A program made the position numbers and the translations under genes. Of a stretch of 64,000 bases of DNA, positions 44,534-54,400 are shown piece by piece. Source of the DNA: Holophagales bacterium (GTDB lineage Bacteria; Acidobacteriota; Thermoanaerobaculia; Multivoradales; JAGPDF01). The notes under the pieces were generated by a model. It saw only the letters and a list, made by a program, of their open reading frames with translations, was not told the origin of the DNA and did not search any database. The DNA lies in contig CP064972.1 of assembly GCA_016699405.1 (NCBI GenBank), positions 4,433,501 to 4,497,500 of the forward strand, in the 5' to 3' direction. How positions within the stretch are numbered: position 1 is the first letter of the stretch; each line of letters starts with the position of its first letter.

Positions 44534-46018
44534 TCAGAACGTGTAAGCGAGTCCCAGTTCGACCAACAGCGGATCGACCTGGAGCGAACCTGCGTCCGTG
44601 TCCTGCGACAGGTCGAGGTAGCGCAGGCCGCCGTGGAATCCCCAGGGGCCGCTGCCGAACGGCACGTCGAGCCCAAGCTGGGCGCCCCACAGGAAGCGAC
44701 GGTCGAAGGAGGCCACGAAGCGGTGCTCGTTGACCCAGTAGTTGGGATCCGCGAAGCCGCCATAGCCCACGAACGGGCCGAGGTACAGATCGACTCCGCC
44801 GCAGCCGAGGAAGTGGAAGTTCGGCCCGACGGTCAGGGCCTGGAACGTCACATCGTGATTGCTGTGGCCGCTGGTCCGGCCGTCGTCGAGCCTGTACTCG
44901 GAGGTGCCACGGCCGACCATCACCGCGCCCTCGAGACCGAACACCGGACCCAGGCGCCGCTCGAGCGAGACTCCCAGGCCGTAGCCCTTGTCGACCTCGA
45001 AGCTCTCGCGCGCCGGTCCGGTCCACGGCAGGAGGATGTCCCGCCGCCGCTCGTCGCCCATCGGGAAGTACCCGAACAGGAACGGGCGCACGGTCCAACC
45101 GTCGACGCAACGGTCGGCGACCACCGGATCCGGCTCGATGGCGACCGGCGGTACGCCGACGACGGCGGGACCGCAACGACCGACGACCACGCTCTTCTCG
45201 CACGGGACGGACGCGCCCGCAGGCGAGATCGTCCGCGCCGCCGCCTCGCCCAGGTAGGCGAGGTTGCCGCAGACTCTCGGCATCAGGAAGCGGTAGACGC
45301 GCGCCATGCGTGCCGGCACCGGCCCGCCCGCTGCCCGCACGGTGAAGATGGCCTCGAGATCGCTAGTTCCCGGATCGGGGACGGTCCAGGTGCCCCCCGG
45401 CCCGCTGATCGCGGCGGCCGGCTGGCCGCCGATGGCCAGGGTCACCCGCGCGCCCGGGCTCGAGCCACGGGTGTCGATGCTGAACTCCCGGCGGTCGTCC
45501 GCGCAGCCGCGGACCGCCGAGATGACGCAGGTGGCCGCCTGAGCGACGGGCACCGCATCGGGTACTTCCACCGTGATCTCGAACGCCTCGTAGTTGCGCT
45601 CGAGGCGCAGGCAGGCCGGCGCGATCGCTTCGAAGCGACCCGGCTCGGGCTGATACGCCATCCAGACGACGGCTTCGTCGCGCTGCATCTGGCGCTCGCG
45701 GACGCTCGAGCCATCGCGGATGGCGGCGATCAGCGCGTCGGCCACCGCGGGGCTGAGGCTCGCGTCCCGGGCGATCACGGCACGGATGCTCGTTTCGAGC
45801 TCGGGCAGCCGCTGGCGCAGGCTCGCCACGTCGACCAGCGTCTGGCGGAGGACGGCGTGCGGTCCGGCCAGATTCCGAACCCAGTGTCCACGGCAGAGGT
45901 CCACCTCGGCCGCGGCGGCCGGCGACACCGAGAGAAGGGTGCTGGCGGCCAGGAGGAGTGTGCTGCTGCATGCGGCTCTCACCAAGGAGTGGATCGAGCC
46001 CGGTCGAATCCGAGTCAT
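44534..46018 (-). CDS. Outer-membrane protein with periplasmic N-terminal part and C-terminal barrel
   Basis: A 494-residue protein with a signal peptide (SVSPAAAA). A helical, Cys-containing N-terminal region (EVDLCRGHWVRNLAGPHAVLRQTLVD, ACLRLERNYEAFEITVEVP) is followed by a middle part with an Ig-like strand pattern (GARVTLAIGGQPAAAISGPGGTWTVP). The C-terminal ~190 residues look like an outer-membrane beta-barrel (DGWTVRPFLFGYFPMG to PLLVELGLAYTF, with terminal Phe). I do not recognise a named family. It is divergent from the ars operon, separated by 180 bp that hold a long inverted repeat. Confidence 0.75.
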   Translation of the reverse strand: MTRIRPGSIHSLVRAACSSTLLLAASTLLSVSPAAAAEVDLCRGHWVRNLAGPHAVLRQTLVDVASLRQRLPELETSIRAVIARDASLSPAVADALIAAIRDGSSVRERQMQRDEAVVWMAYQPEPGRFEAIAPACLRLERNYEAFEITVEVPDAVPVAQAATCVISAVRGCADDRREFSIDTRGSSPGARVTLAIGGQPAAAISGPGGTWTVPDPGTSDLEAIFTVRAAGGPVPARMARVYRFLMPRVCGNLAYLGEAAARTISPAGASVPCEKSVVVGRCGPAVVGVPPVAIEPDPVVADRCVDGWTVRPFLFGYFPMGDERRRDILLPWTGPARESFEVDKGYGLGVSLERRLGPVFGLEGAVMVGRGTSEYRLDDGRTSGHSNHDVTFQALTVGPNFHFLGCGGVDLYLGPFVGYGGFADPNYWVNEHRFVASFDRRFLWGAQLGLDVPFGSGPWGFHGGLRYLDLSQDTDAGSLQVDPLLVELGLAYTF

Positions 46019-46083
46019 AGGTTCCGCCCTTTCTTGAACGTGGGACGAACCTAACCGTCGGCACGGCGGTCGGAGAAGGGCAC

Positions 46084-46120
46084 TTTCTACCCGGGAGCGA
46101 GCTCTCGCTCTAGGTAGAAA
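46084..46120. promoter_or_regulatory. 37-bp interrupted inverted repeat between divergent genes
   Basis: TTTCTACC (46084-46091) pairs with GGTAGAAA (46113-46120), and inside it GAGCGAG (46095-46101) pairs with CTCGCTC (46104-46110). It sits between the outer-membrane protein start (46018) and the arsR start (46199). It could be an operator or an mRNA hairpin; no U-tract follows on either strand. Confidence 0.5.
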
Positions 46121-46185
46121 ACCACCCGGCGGAGCCGTTGCGCTGTCCCCGCCCGTCGGGGTGGTGCGCGCGGACGGCTCAGGGC

Positions 46186-46191
46186 TACAAT
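46186..46191 (+). promoter_or_regulatory. -10 box of the ars operon, leaderless type
   Basis: TACAAT is one base from the TATAAT consensus and lies 13 to 8 bases before the arsR ATG at 46199, so transcription should begin at the start codon. No clear -35 box is visible. Confidence 0.6.
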
Positions 46192-46198
46192 TCGCCCC

Positions 46199-46657
46199 AT
46201 GACGAAACGACGAATCGAGATCGGCCCCTTCTCGCCGCTCGGACGGACGGTCGACGTCGCTCAGGCGCTCGCCCATCCGTCGCGGCTGCGGCTGCTCGCT
46301 CTCCTCGAGGCGGGCGAGCTCTGCGTCTGCCAGACGGTGGCGATCCTCGAGCAGGCGGCCTCGACGATCTCGGCGCACCTCTCGGAGCTCAAGCGCGCCG
46401 GACTCGTCCAGGAGCGCCGCGAAGGCAAGCTGGTCTTCCACCGCTGGAGCGACGACAAGGTCACGCGCGCCCTGCTCGCCGACATCGTGGCCCGTTGCGC
46501 CGCCGATCCGGTGGTCGTCGAGGACCGGCGAATCGCCGCGCGGCTGCGCCGGGTCGATGTCGCCGTGCTCTGCGCGGCCTCGCTCGACCTCGCGGCGGTC
46601 GGCATCCGGGTCGGGAAGTCGAAGTCGACCCCGGCCCTCGTCCCGGCGCGAGCCTGA
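46199..46657 (+). CDS. arsR: ArsR/SmtB-family repressor of the arsenic operon
   Basis: A 152-residue winged-helix protein: LAHPSRLRLLALLEAGELCVCQTVAILEQAASTISAHLSELKRAGLVQERREGKLVFHRW. The CVC in the helix-3 region is the usual As(III) ligand pair of ArsR. It heads the operon of permease, redox protein, arsenate reductase and arsenite pump and most likely represses it until As(III) binds. A C-terminal extension of about 45 residues is basic. Confidence 0.9.
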   Translation: MTKRRIEIGPFSPLGRTVDVAQALAHPSRLRLLALLEAGELCVCQTVAILEQAASTISAHLSELKRAGLVQERREGKLVFHRWSDDKVTRALLADIVARCAADPVVVEDRRIAARLRRVDVAVLCAASLDLAAVGIRVGKSKSTPALVPARA

Positions 46658-46671
46658 ACCGGACCGACGCG

Positions 46672-47967
46672 ATGGACTGGAAACGCGAAGGGAAGTGGCT
46701 CGCCGGAATCGCCGGTGCCTTCCTCCTCCTCTACTTCCTGCCGGTCGGCACGACGCGCTTCGACGGCGCCCTGCTCGAGTCGTTCCACCTCGCCAAGTGG
46801 TACGCCCGCGAACACGTGCTGCTCTGCCTGGTCCCGGCCTTCTTCATCGCCGGAGCGATCGGCGTCTTCGTCAGCCAGGCCACGGTGATGAAGTACCTCG
46901 GCGCCGATGCCTCGCGCCCCATGGCCTACGGCGTCGCCGCGATCTCGGGCACGGTGCTCGCGGTCTGCTCCTGCACCGTGCTGCCGCTCTTCGGCGGCAT
47001 CTACAAACGCGGCGCCGGCCTCGGACCCGCCTCGGCGTTCCTCTACTCCGGTCCGGCGATCAACGCGCTGGCGATCATCCTCACCGCCCGCGTGCTCGGT
47101 TTCGAGATCGGCGTCGCCCGCGCCGTCGGCGCGGTCGTCTTCAGTGTGCTCGTCGGCCTCGCCATGGCCTGGATCTTCCGCCACGAGGAGCGCGAGCGGG
47201 TCGCGAACCAGGCGAAGCTCCCGCCCATCGAGGCCCACCTCACGCTGTCGCGCCAGGCCATCTTCTTCGCCTCGCTCGTCGGCATCCTGGCCTTCGCCAA
47301 CTGGGCACCGGACGAGCGCGGCGTGTGGGCGCAGATCTTCGCCGTCAAGTGGGCGCTCACCGCGGCCTTCGCGCTGGGACTGCTGGTCCTCCTCGTGCGC
47401 TGGTTCGACCTCGCCCCCTGGAAGGCCGGGGCGATCGGCACGGCCACCGCGCTTGCCGGATTCCTGGCTCCGACCCACCCGGCGGTCGCGTTCGCCACCG
47501 GGTTCGGCGCCCTCGCCATCGCCATCGCCGGCGACGAGGGCCCGCTCGGGGAGTGGCTCTCGACCTCCTGGGAGTTCGCCAAGCAGATCCTGCCGCTGCT
47601 CGTCGGCGGCGTCCTGGTTGCCGGGCTCCTGCTCGGCCGGCCGGGACACGAGGGGCTGATCCCGTCGGTCTGGGTCGCCGGTGCGGTGGGGGGCAACTCG
47701 CTCGGCGCGAACTTCTTCGCCGCGCTCGCCGGAGCGTTCATGTACTTCGCCACCCTCACCGAGATCCCGATCCTCCAGGGACTGCTCGGAAGTGGCATGG
47801 GCCAGGGACCGGCGCTCGCCCTGCTGCTCGCCGGCCCGGCGCTCTCGCTGCCGGCGATGCTGGTGCTGCGCAGCCTCATCGGCTGGAAGAAGACCACCGT
47901 CTACGTGACGCTGGTGGTGGTGATGGCGACGGTGACCGGAGTGATCTACGGCGGCTTCGCCCCGTGA
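46672..47967 (+). CDS. ArsP/DUF318-type membrane permease
   Basis: The start at ATG 46672 lies 14 bases after arsR. The 431-residue protein has about ten membrane segments and the family hallmarks: AVCSCTVLPLFGGIYKRGAGLGPASAFLYSGPAINALA and, in the second half, VGGNSLGANFFAALAGAFMYFATLTEIPI. The cysteine pair in CSC matches permeases that export methylated or organic arsenicals. It is encoded with a thioredoxin-like redox protein, as often seen for this family. Confidence 0.85.
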   Translation: MDWKREGKWLAGIAGAFLLLYFLPVGTTRFDGALLESFHLAKWYAREHVLLCLVPAFFIAGAIGVFVSQATVMKYLGADASRPMAYGVAAISGTVLAVCSCTVLPLFGGIYKRGAGLGPASAFLYSGPAINALAIILTARVLGFEIGVARAVGAVVFSVLVGLAMAWIFRHEERERVANQAKLPPIEAHLTLSRQAIFFASLVGILAFANWAPDERGVWAQIFAVKWALTAAFALGLLVLLVRWFDLAPWKAGAIGTATALAGFLAPTHPAVAFATGFGALAIAIAGDEGPLGEWLSTSWEFAKQILPLLVGGVLVAGLLLGRPGHEGLIPSVWVAGAVGGNSLGANFFAALAGAFMYFATLTEIPILQGLLGSGMGQGPALALLLAGPALSLPAMLVLRSLIGWKKTTVYVTLVVVMATVTGVIYGGFAP

Positions 47968-48019
47968 GGATGCGGATCCTGCTCCTGACCCCGCGGGAGA
48001 ATCGAATGGAGAGGGAACG

Positions 48020-48277
48020 ATGAAGACCAAGCTGCAGATCCTGGGCACCGGTTGCCCGAAGTGCAAACTGCTCACCGAGCACACCGAGGCCGCGGCGCGC
48101 GAGCTCGGCCTCGACTACGAGCTCGAGAAGGTCACCGACATCAGCCGCATCCTCGAGTTCGGAGTCGTCGCGACGCCGGCCCTGGTGGTCGACGGCGAGA
48201 TCAAGGTCTTCGGCCAGGTGCCGACCACCGCGCGCCTCAAGGAGATGCTGGCCGCCCCGGGAGCCGTGCGGTCATGA
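48020..48277 (+). CDS. Small thioredoxin-like redox protein (redox-active disulfide protein 2 type)
   Basis: An 85-residue thioredoxin-fold protein with the active-site motif GTGCPKCKLL, the cis-Pro region VVATPALVVDGEIKVFG and the end VPTTARLKEML. GGGAACG precedes the ATG. Proteins of this type often accompany ArsP-like permeases. Its stop overlaps the arsC start (ATGA). Confidence 0.9.
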   Translation: MKTKLQILGTGCPKCKLLTEHTEAAARELGLDYELEKVTDISRILEFGVVATPALVVDGEIKVFGQVPTTARLKEMLAAPGAVRS

Positions 48278-48720
48278 ACCGCGGACTGCTCTTCCTCTGC
48301 GTCGCCAACTCGGCGCGCAGCCAGATGGCCGAAGGGATCGCGAGGCAGCTCGCCGGCGACCGGCTGCGGGTCCAGAGCGCGGGCTCCGCGCCGTCGCGGG
48401 TGAACCCTCTCGCGGCCACAGCGCTCGCCGAGATCGGCATCGACAGCTCGACCCAGCGCTCGAAGTCGGTCGAGGAGATCGACCCGGCCACCGTCGACAC
48501 GGTGATCACCCTCTGCGCCGAGGAGGTCTGCCCGGTCTTCCTGGGCGCCGCGCGGCGCCTGCACTGGCCGCTGCCCGATCCCGCGGGCCACGCCGAGCCG
48601 GAGACCGCCAGCCTCGAGCGCTTCCGGGCGGTCCGCGACGAGCTGCGCTCGCGCATCGCCCGGTTCCTTGGCGAGGAAGGCGTGATCGCCGAGCCGGGTG
48701 GCGGCAAGGAGGCGCGCTGA
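48274..48720 (+). CDS. arsC: Arsenate reductase, low-molecular-weight phosphatase fold
   Basis: A 148-residue protein with the phosphatase loop CVANSARSQMAEG (Cys9, CX5R), the second redox cysteines in VITLCAEEVCPVF and the Asp-containing LPDPAGHAEP. It reduces As(V) to As(III) for export by the pump encoded next; thioredoxin would recycle it. Start and stop overlap both neighbours by a few bases. Confidence 0.93.
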   Translation: MNRGLLFLCVANSARSQMAEGIARQLAGDRLRVQSAGSAPSRVNPLAATALAEIGIDSSTQRSKSVEEIDPATVDTVITLCAEEVCPVFLGAARRLHWPLPDPAGHAEPETASLERFRAVRDELRSRIARFLGEEGVIAEPGGGKEAR

Positions 48721-49799
48721 TGGCGACAACGACGAGCAAACGGCTGAACCTCTTCGAGCGCTATCTCACCGTCTGGGTGGCGCTCTGCATGGCCGCGGGG
48801 CTCGCGCTCGGCAAGCTGCTGCCGGGCTTCACCGACGCGGTGCGACGGCTCGAGCTCGGAACGGGATCCCAGATCAACGTCGCCATCGCCGTGCTGATCT
48901 GGCTGATGGTCTACCCGATGATGCTGAAGATCGATCTCGGCAGCATCGTCGCGGTACGCGAGCGGCCGCGCGGCATCCTCGTCACCCTCGTCGTCAACTG
49001 GCTGGTCAAGCCGTTCTCGATGGCGGCGATCGGCTATCTCTTCTTCCGCGTCCTCTTCCAGCCCTGGATCGGCGAAGAGCTAGCCAACCAGTACCTCGCC
49101 GGCTCGATCATCCTTGCCGCCGCGCCCTGCACGGCGATGGTCTTCGTCTGGTCGTACCTGACCGACGGCGACCCGGCCTACACCCTCGTCCAGGTCTCGC
49201 TCAACGACCTGATCATGCTGGTGCTCTTCGCGCCGATCGTCGGCTTCCTGGTCACCGGCGCGAGCACTCTGACCGTTCCCTTCCGCGTGCTGCTGCTCTC
49301 GGTCGTCGTCTTCATCGTCATTCCGCTCGCGCTCGGCGCCCTGAGCCGGATCGCGCTCCTGCGGCTCAAGGGGAAGGAGTGGTTCGAGGGGCGCTTCCTG
49401 CCGGCGTTCCATCCGGTCACCGTCGTCGCCCTGCTCGCCACCCTGGTGATGATCTTCGCCTTCCAGGCCGACAACCTCACCGGCCGCTTCTTCCACGTCG
49501 TGCTCATCGCGATCCCGCTGCTGATCCAGGTCTACTTCAACTCGGGGCTGACCTACGGCCTGATGAAGTGGCTCAAGGTTCCGCACGACATCGCGGCGCC
49601 GGGGGCGCTCATCGGCGCCAGCAACTTCTTCGAGCTCGCCGTCGCCACGGCGATCGCCCTCTTCGGCCCGGCGTCCGGCGCCGCGCTCGCCACCGTCGTC
49701 GGCGTGCTGGTCGAGGTCCCGGTGATGCTCTCGGTCTGCTCGTTCTGCAACCGCACGCGGCACTGGTTCCCGGCACCCGACGCCGGCAGCGCTGCCTGA
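48720..49799 (+). CDS. acr3: Arsenite efflux pump of the ACR3 family
   Basis: A 359-residue membrane protein with about ten segments. Family motifs are LIWLMVYPMMLKIDLGSI, NWLVKPFSMAAIGYLFF, the conserved Cys in AAAPCTAMVFVWSYL, and GASNFFELAVATAIALFG. It expels As(III) using the proton gradient. The ATG at 48720 overlaps the arsC stop by one base. Confidence 0.95.
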   Translation: MATTTSKRLNLFERYLTVWVALCMAAGLALGKLLPGFTDAVRRLELGTGSQINVAIAVLIWLMVYPMMLKIDLGSIVAVRERPRGILVTLVVNWLVKPFSMAAIGYLFFRVLFQPWIGEELANQYLAGSIILAAAPCTAMVFVWSYLTDGDPAYTLVQVSLNDLIMLVLFAPIVGFLVTGASTLTVPFRVLLLSVVVFIVIPLALGALSRIALLRLKGKEWFEGRFLPAFHPVTVVALLATLVMIFAFQADNLTGRFFHVVLIAIPLLIQVYFNSGLTYGLMKWLKVPHDIAAPGALIGASNFFELAVATAIALFGPASGAALATVVGVLVEVPVMLSVCSFCNRTRHWFPAPDAGSAA

Positions 49800-49943
49800 G
49801 CCGCGCTGTCCGCCCTCCGGGCACCGGTCGAGGCAGCGTCAACCTCCCCGGCCGAGACCAGGGGCGTCAAGCGAAGGCGGAAACCCGGCGGGATCGGGCG
49901 GGCGGCCTCCCGGCGGAATCACGCGACACCGGCTCCCCCCAGC

Positions 49944-50552
49944 TCAATCGACCCCGCTCCAGCGCCGGTGCATCGGCGTGAGAGCCGGACGGCGCGGCGA
50001 CTCGGTGTGCTCGGCGACGGCGTAGCGCGAGAGGCGCATTTCTGCGGACCAGAAGTCCGGCGCGAGCCCGGCCTTGCGCTTGAGCTGGCGCAGGAACTCC
50101 GCGGGCTCGGGGATCTGCGCCCAGACCTGCGGCAGGAAGGTGCCGCGGTGTCCGCCGTGCTCGAGCACGACGCCGTCCTGCCGCGGTCGGAGCGCCGCGC
50201 GGGCCTGCTCTTCGCTCTCCACCGTGAGCGGTTCGAGCGGCCCGAGCTCGGAGACCTCGACGGTCACCTGGGCGAGCTCCGGGCGCGAGAGCGGCGGGAA
50301 GCGCGGATCACCGAACGCCGCGCTCGTCGCGTTGCTCAGCAGGTCGTCGAGCAACGGACGGCGTGCGGCGAGCGAACCGATGCAGCCCCGGAGCGCACCG
50401 CCGAGGTGCAGGGTGACGAAGACCGCCCCGGGGGCGCGCAGCCAGTCGGGCAGCTCGAGCAGCGGCTCGACGGGCAGGGCAAGACGCGAAGCGATCGCGC
50501 CGCGGGCGAGCGCGGCGAGCAGCTGACCGCGAGTGAGCTCCTCAGTGGACAT
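49944..50552 (-). CDS. amrA: AMMECR1-domain protein AmrA
   Basis: A 202-residue AMMECR1 protein with GAVFVTLHLGGALRGCIGSL, NATSAAFGDPRFPPLSRPEL, VEVSELGPLEPL and the conserved GVVLEHGGHRGTFLPQVW. Its start overlaps the AmrB gene by 11 bases. The third member of the AmmeMemoRadiSam group, the radical SAM protein, is not in the window. The biochemical role is not established. Confidence 0.9.
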   Translation of the reverse strand: MSTEELTRGQLLAALARGAIASRLALPVEPLLELPDWLRAPGAVFVTLHLGGALRGCIGSLAARRPLLDDLLSNATSAAFGDPRFPPLSRPELAQVTVEVSELGPLEPLTVESEEQARAALRPRQDGVVLEHGGHRGTFLPQVWAQIPEPAEFLRQLKRKAGLAPDFWSAEMRLSRYAVAEHTESPRRPALTPMHRRWSGVD

Positions 50553-51435
50553 CGGCGGAACCTCCTCCGACCCTCGCCGCGGAGCCGGGCTCGTCGCAGG
50601 CGAACGCACCGTAGCCGACCACCTGGTCGCGCCGACCCGCCGTGTCGCCGGAGTTGCGCAGGTCGAGCAGGCGCACGGTGAGCCCGCGTCGCTGCACCAC
50701 GAGCCGCCAACCGTCGAGCGAGCGGGCGCCGCAGGCCTCGAACGGCGAGAGCGGCACGAGCCGCTCACCGGCGCAGGTGTCGCAGATCCGTCCCGCGGTG
50801 CGCGCGTCGACGGTCCGCGCCTCGTCGTAGGCGAGGTAGTGCGAGAGGTCGGAGCTCACCACGACGCGGGTGTCGGCAGCGCTCCAGGCGATCTCCAGCG
50901 CGGCCGCCACCTGCTCGGGCGTCGCCTCGCCGACCAGCAGCGGGACGATCTCGACGTCGCCGAAGAGCACCTGGAGGAACGGCAACTCGACCTCGAGGGC
51001 ATGCTCCGGCGCGTGCACCGCGGCGTCGACCCGGACGAACGGCAGCGCGAGAAGCGCCTCGACGATCTCGGCGGCGAGCGGCAGCGCTCCGAGCGGCGTG
51101 GCGAACGCCGAGGCGGCGGGAAGCGCCAGCCCGGTGAGCGGCACGTAGTGGTTCGGGCCGAGGATCACCACGCGGCGCGGCGCCGCGCCGCGCTCGTGCC
51201 ACTCGCCGAACGCCGAGCCGGCGATCGGCCCCGAGAAGAGGTAGCCGGCGTGCGGCGCGACGATCGCCGGAGGGAGCACCGCCGCGGAATCGTCCGTTCG
51301 GCGTGTGCGCTCGCCGGCGGCGCGCGCTCCGTCGAGATGGCGCCGCACCTCGTCGGCGAGGGCCCCCGGGCGCCCCGGATAGAAGCGCCCGGCCACCGCT
51401 GGCGGTCGGATCGGCAGGGAAGCGGAGAGGGGCAT
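50542..51435 (-). CDS. amrB: MEMO1-domain protein AmrB
   Basis: A 297-residue Memo-family protein with RPPAVAGRFYPGRPGALADEV, the metal-ligand segments IVAPHAGYLFSG and VILGPNHYVPLTG, HAPEHALEVELPFLQ, and VVVSSDLSHYLAYDEA. Relatives are dioxygenase-fold proteins. It lies 22 bases after the Ser/Thr kinase gene on the same strand. Confidence 0.92.
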   Translation of the reverse strand: MPLSASLPIRPPAVAGRFYPGRPGALADEVRRHLDGARAAGERTRRTDDSAAVLPPAIVAPHAGYLFSGPIAGSAFGEWHERGAAPRRVVILGPNHYVPLTGLALPAASAFATPLGALPLAAEIVEALLALPFVRVDAAVHAPEHALEVELPFLQVLFGDVEIVPLLVGEATPEQVAAALEIAWSAADTRVVVSSDLSHYLAYDEARTVDARTAGRICDTCAGERLVPLSPFEACGARSLDGWRLVVQRRGLTVRLLDLRNSGDTAGRRDQVVGYGAFACDEPGSAARVGGGSADVH

Positions 51436-51457
51436 CGCAACCTCCCGCGCGAGCGAC

Positions 51458-54400
51458 TCAGCCCGCGCCGACCGGTGCCCCGGGGCGCTTGGCGAGCGGC
51501 CCGGCGGCGAGCGAGCGTGCCCGCGCGGCGAGCGCCACCAGGCCACGCCGCTCGGCCTCCGCGGCGGCCTTGTTCAGCGCCTCGGAGGCTTTCGCCCGCC
51601 CGAGCCCACGCTCGAGACCGGCGGCCTCGATCTCGGCCTCGAGCGCCTGGAGCACCAGACCCAGTGTACGCCCCTCGGCGGCGAGCCGGCGCCACGCCCG
51701 CACCGCCTGATCGCGGCGTCCGTCGACCGCCGCCAACCGCGCCCGAGCGGCGTCGACGGCGAGGCGCGGGCGCAGCTCCTCGTTGGCGGCGAGCTGCGCC
51801 ACCGCGGCGGCCAGCGCCTCCGGTGCGGAACGGTCGCCGGCGGCGGCGAGCGCCCAGGCGAGCGTCGCGCCGGCCTCGGCGGCGTCGCCGGCGAAGCCTG
51901 CGGCGGTGAGCGCGTCGGTCGCCGCGCGGGCGAGCGGCACGGCCTCCGACGGCGCGCCGCGATCGAGCGCCAGAACGGCGAGCTCGCGCTTGACACCGGC
52001 GATCGAGGCGAGCTCCTTCTCCGCCTCGAGCCGCACCAGCGCCCCTTCGCAGTCGGCGCGCGCCTCGCCCGCCCGGCCGGCGACGCGCAGGGCGGCGCAG
52101 CGGTTCCACAACGCCCGCCCTTCGAGCTGACGGTCACCGAGCTCGCGCGCCAGCGCGATCGCCTCGTCGTCGGCGGCGATCGCCGCGCCGGTCTCCCCGC
52201 CGTCGAGGCGGATCGCGCCGAGGTTGAGCAGCGACGAGATCTCGCGCGAGCGGTTGCCGAGCTCGCGAGCGAGCGCCCGGCCCTCCTCGTGACGCGCCGC
52301 CGCCCCCGCGAGGTCGCCGCGCAGGTAGCGCATCGTGCCGACGTTCGACAGCGTCGCCACCGCCGCCTGCTTGTCGCCGGCCTCGCGGAAGACGACGAGC
52401 GCCTGCTCGTAGATCTGCTCGGCCTCCTCGACCTTGCCCGAGTCGGCGAGGGCCAGGGCGACGTAGAAGCGCGCTCGTGCGGCACGCACGGGGCTCCCCG
52501 CGGCCATGCAGGCGTCGTAGGCCTCGGTGTAGAGGCGCGTCGCCCCGGCGAGATCGCCCTCCTGCCGCAGCAGCGTGCCGAGCGGCACGAGCGCCTCGGC
52601 GGCCGCGACGCGATCGCCGGCCCGTTCGAAGATCCGCCGCGCCTCCTCGAAGGCGCCGCGCGCCAGATCGCGCCGGCCGAGCCGGCGCTGCGCCGCCCCC
52701 TCCTCCATCCGCGCGTTGGCGAGGATGATCGTCGCGCCGACCTCCCGCGCCCGCTTGCCGGCGGCGAGCGCCGCCTGCAGCCGTTCGGCATTCCGGCCGA
52801 GATCGCCGTAGGCCTCCGCCGCGACCTGGTCGAGACGCGGGTCGCCGGCCGCCGCTGCCGAGAGTCCGCGCAACTCGACGATCGTGGCGAGCGAGCCCTC
52901 GGCGTCGCCGGCGCGGATCTGCACCCAGGCCAGACGCAGGCCCGCCTCGAGATCGTCCGGCGCGACGCGCCGCAGCTCGCGGTAGCTCTCGACCGCCGCG
53001 CTCCACTCGCGCGTCACCTCGTGCCGCATGCCGACGATCGCCAACGCCTCCTCGCGCGGCAACCCCGAGGTGTCCTCGGCCGCGCGGCGCGCCTCCTCGG
53101 CGGCCTTGGTGTCGTAGCCGAGCATGTTGAGCGAGCGGGCCAGCGCCGCGCGCGCCGGAGCGAACTGCGGATCGGCCTCGCAGGCCCGCTCGAGCAGCGC
53201 TCGCGCCGACGGTGCGTCGAAGCGGCGCAGGCTCGCCAGTCCTTCGGCGTAGAGGCGCGCCGCCTCCGGCGAGCGCGGCAGCGAGGCGCGCCGCGCCCCC
53301 TCCTGGTCGGCAGAGAGTGCCGACACGCCGAGCACCTCGCGCAGGCCGCTGCCGGCCCGACCGACGAGCTCGAAGAGCTCGGCCTCCCGGCCTTCGAAGC
53401 GCAACGCCTGGACCTCCCCACCGCCGGTGCGTTGCACGCGGATGTCGAGCCGCAGCCGTCCCCCGGACTCGGGCCCGAGCGCCGCGAAGCCGCCCAGCAC
53501 GACGCGGTCGGCGCCGAGGTTGTCGCGCACGCGAGCCAGCGTGTCGGGGGCGAGCGAATCCGGCTCGGCGAGCGCCAGCTCGAGCTTCATCCGCGCGACG
53601 TTCTCCCCGGGAATGGCGCGCACTCCCCCTCCCGCCGCCACCTCGGTGGTGAGCATCTCGGCGAGCGCGCTGCCCAGCCAGGCGGACTCGGGGCGCCCGG
53701 CGAGGTTGCGGAAGCCGAGCACCGCGACCGTCTCGCGCGGCGTCCGCGGCGACGACTGCGCCGGCGGCGCGGCGGCGCGGCGCGCCAGCCAGGGCGCGAG
53801 CATCACCCCACCGCCGAGCATGGCGAGCAACGCGACGCCGGCGGCGACGGCCCAGCCGACGAGACGCCGACGCCGCCGTCCGCTGGGCGGCGCGACCGAC
53901 TCGCCGTCGAGCGCACGCACCAGATCGGTGGGTGACGCGAAGCGGTCGTCGGGGTCACGCTCGAGGCAGCGCAGGATCGCCGCTTCCCAGACCGGGTCGA
54001 CGCCGGGGCGCAGCGTCCGCGGCCGGGGCGGCGGCTCGGTCAGCCGTTTGAGCGCCGCCGAGATCGGCGACGCGCCGACGAACGGCAGCTCGCCGGTGAC
54101 CATCTCGTAGAGCATCACACCGAGCGAGTAGAGGTCCGACGCCGGCCCGGCGGGGCGCCCCTCGACCTGCTCGGGCGACATGTAGGCGGGCGTGCCGAGC
54201 AGACCGCCGGTGGCCGTGAGGGTGAGTGCGTCGGGCGGCGCGCTCACGCCGTCGAGGCCCCGCGCCAAGCCGAAATCGGTGATCACGGCGCGCGGTGGCT
54301 GGCCGAGCGCAACCTCCTCGAGGAGAACATTGCCACTCTTCAGGTCGCGGTGCACGACGCCGGCGGCGTGCGCCGCCTCGAGCCCGGCGGCGACCTGGCG

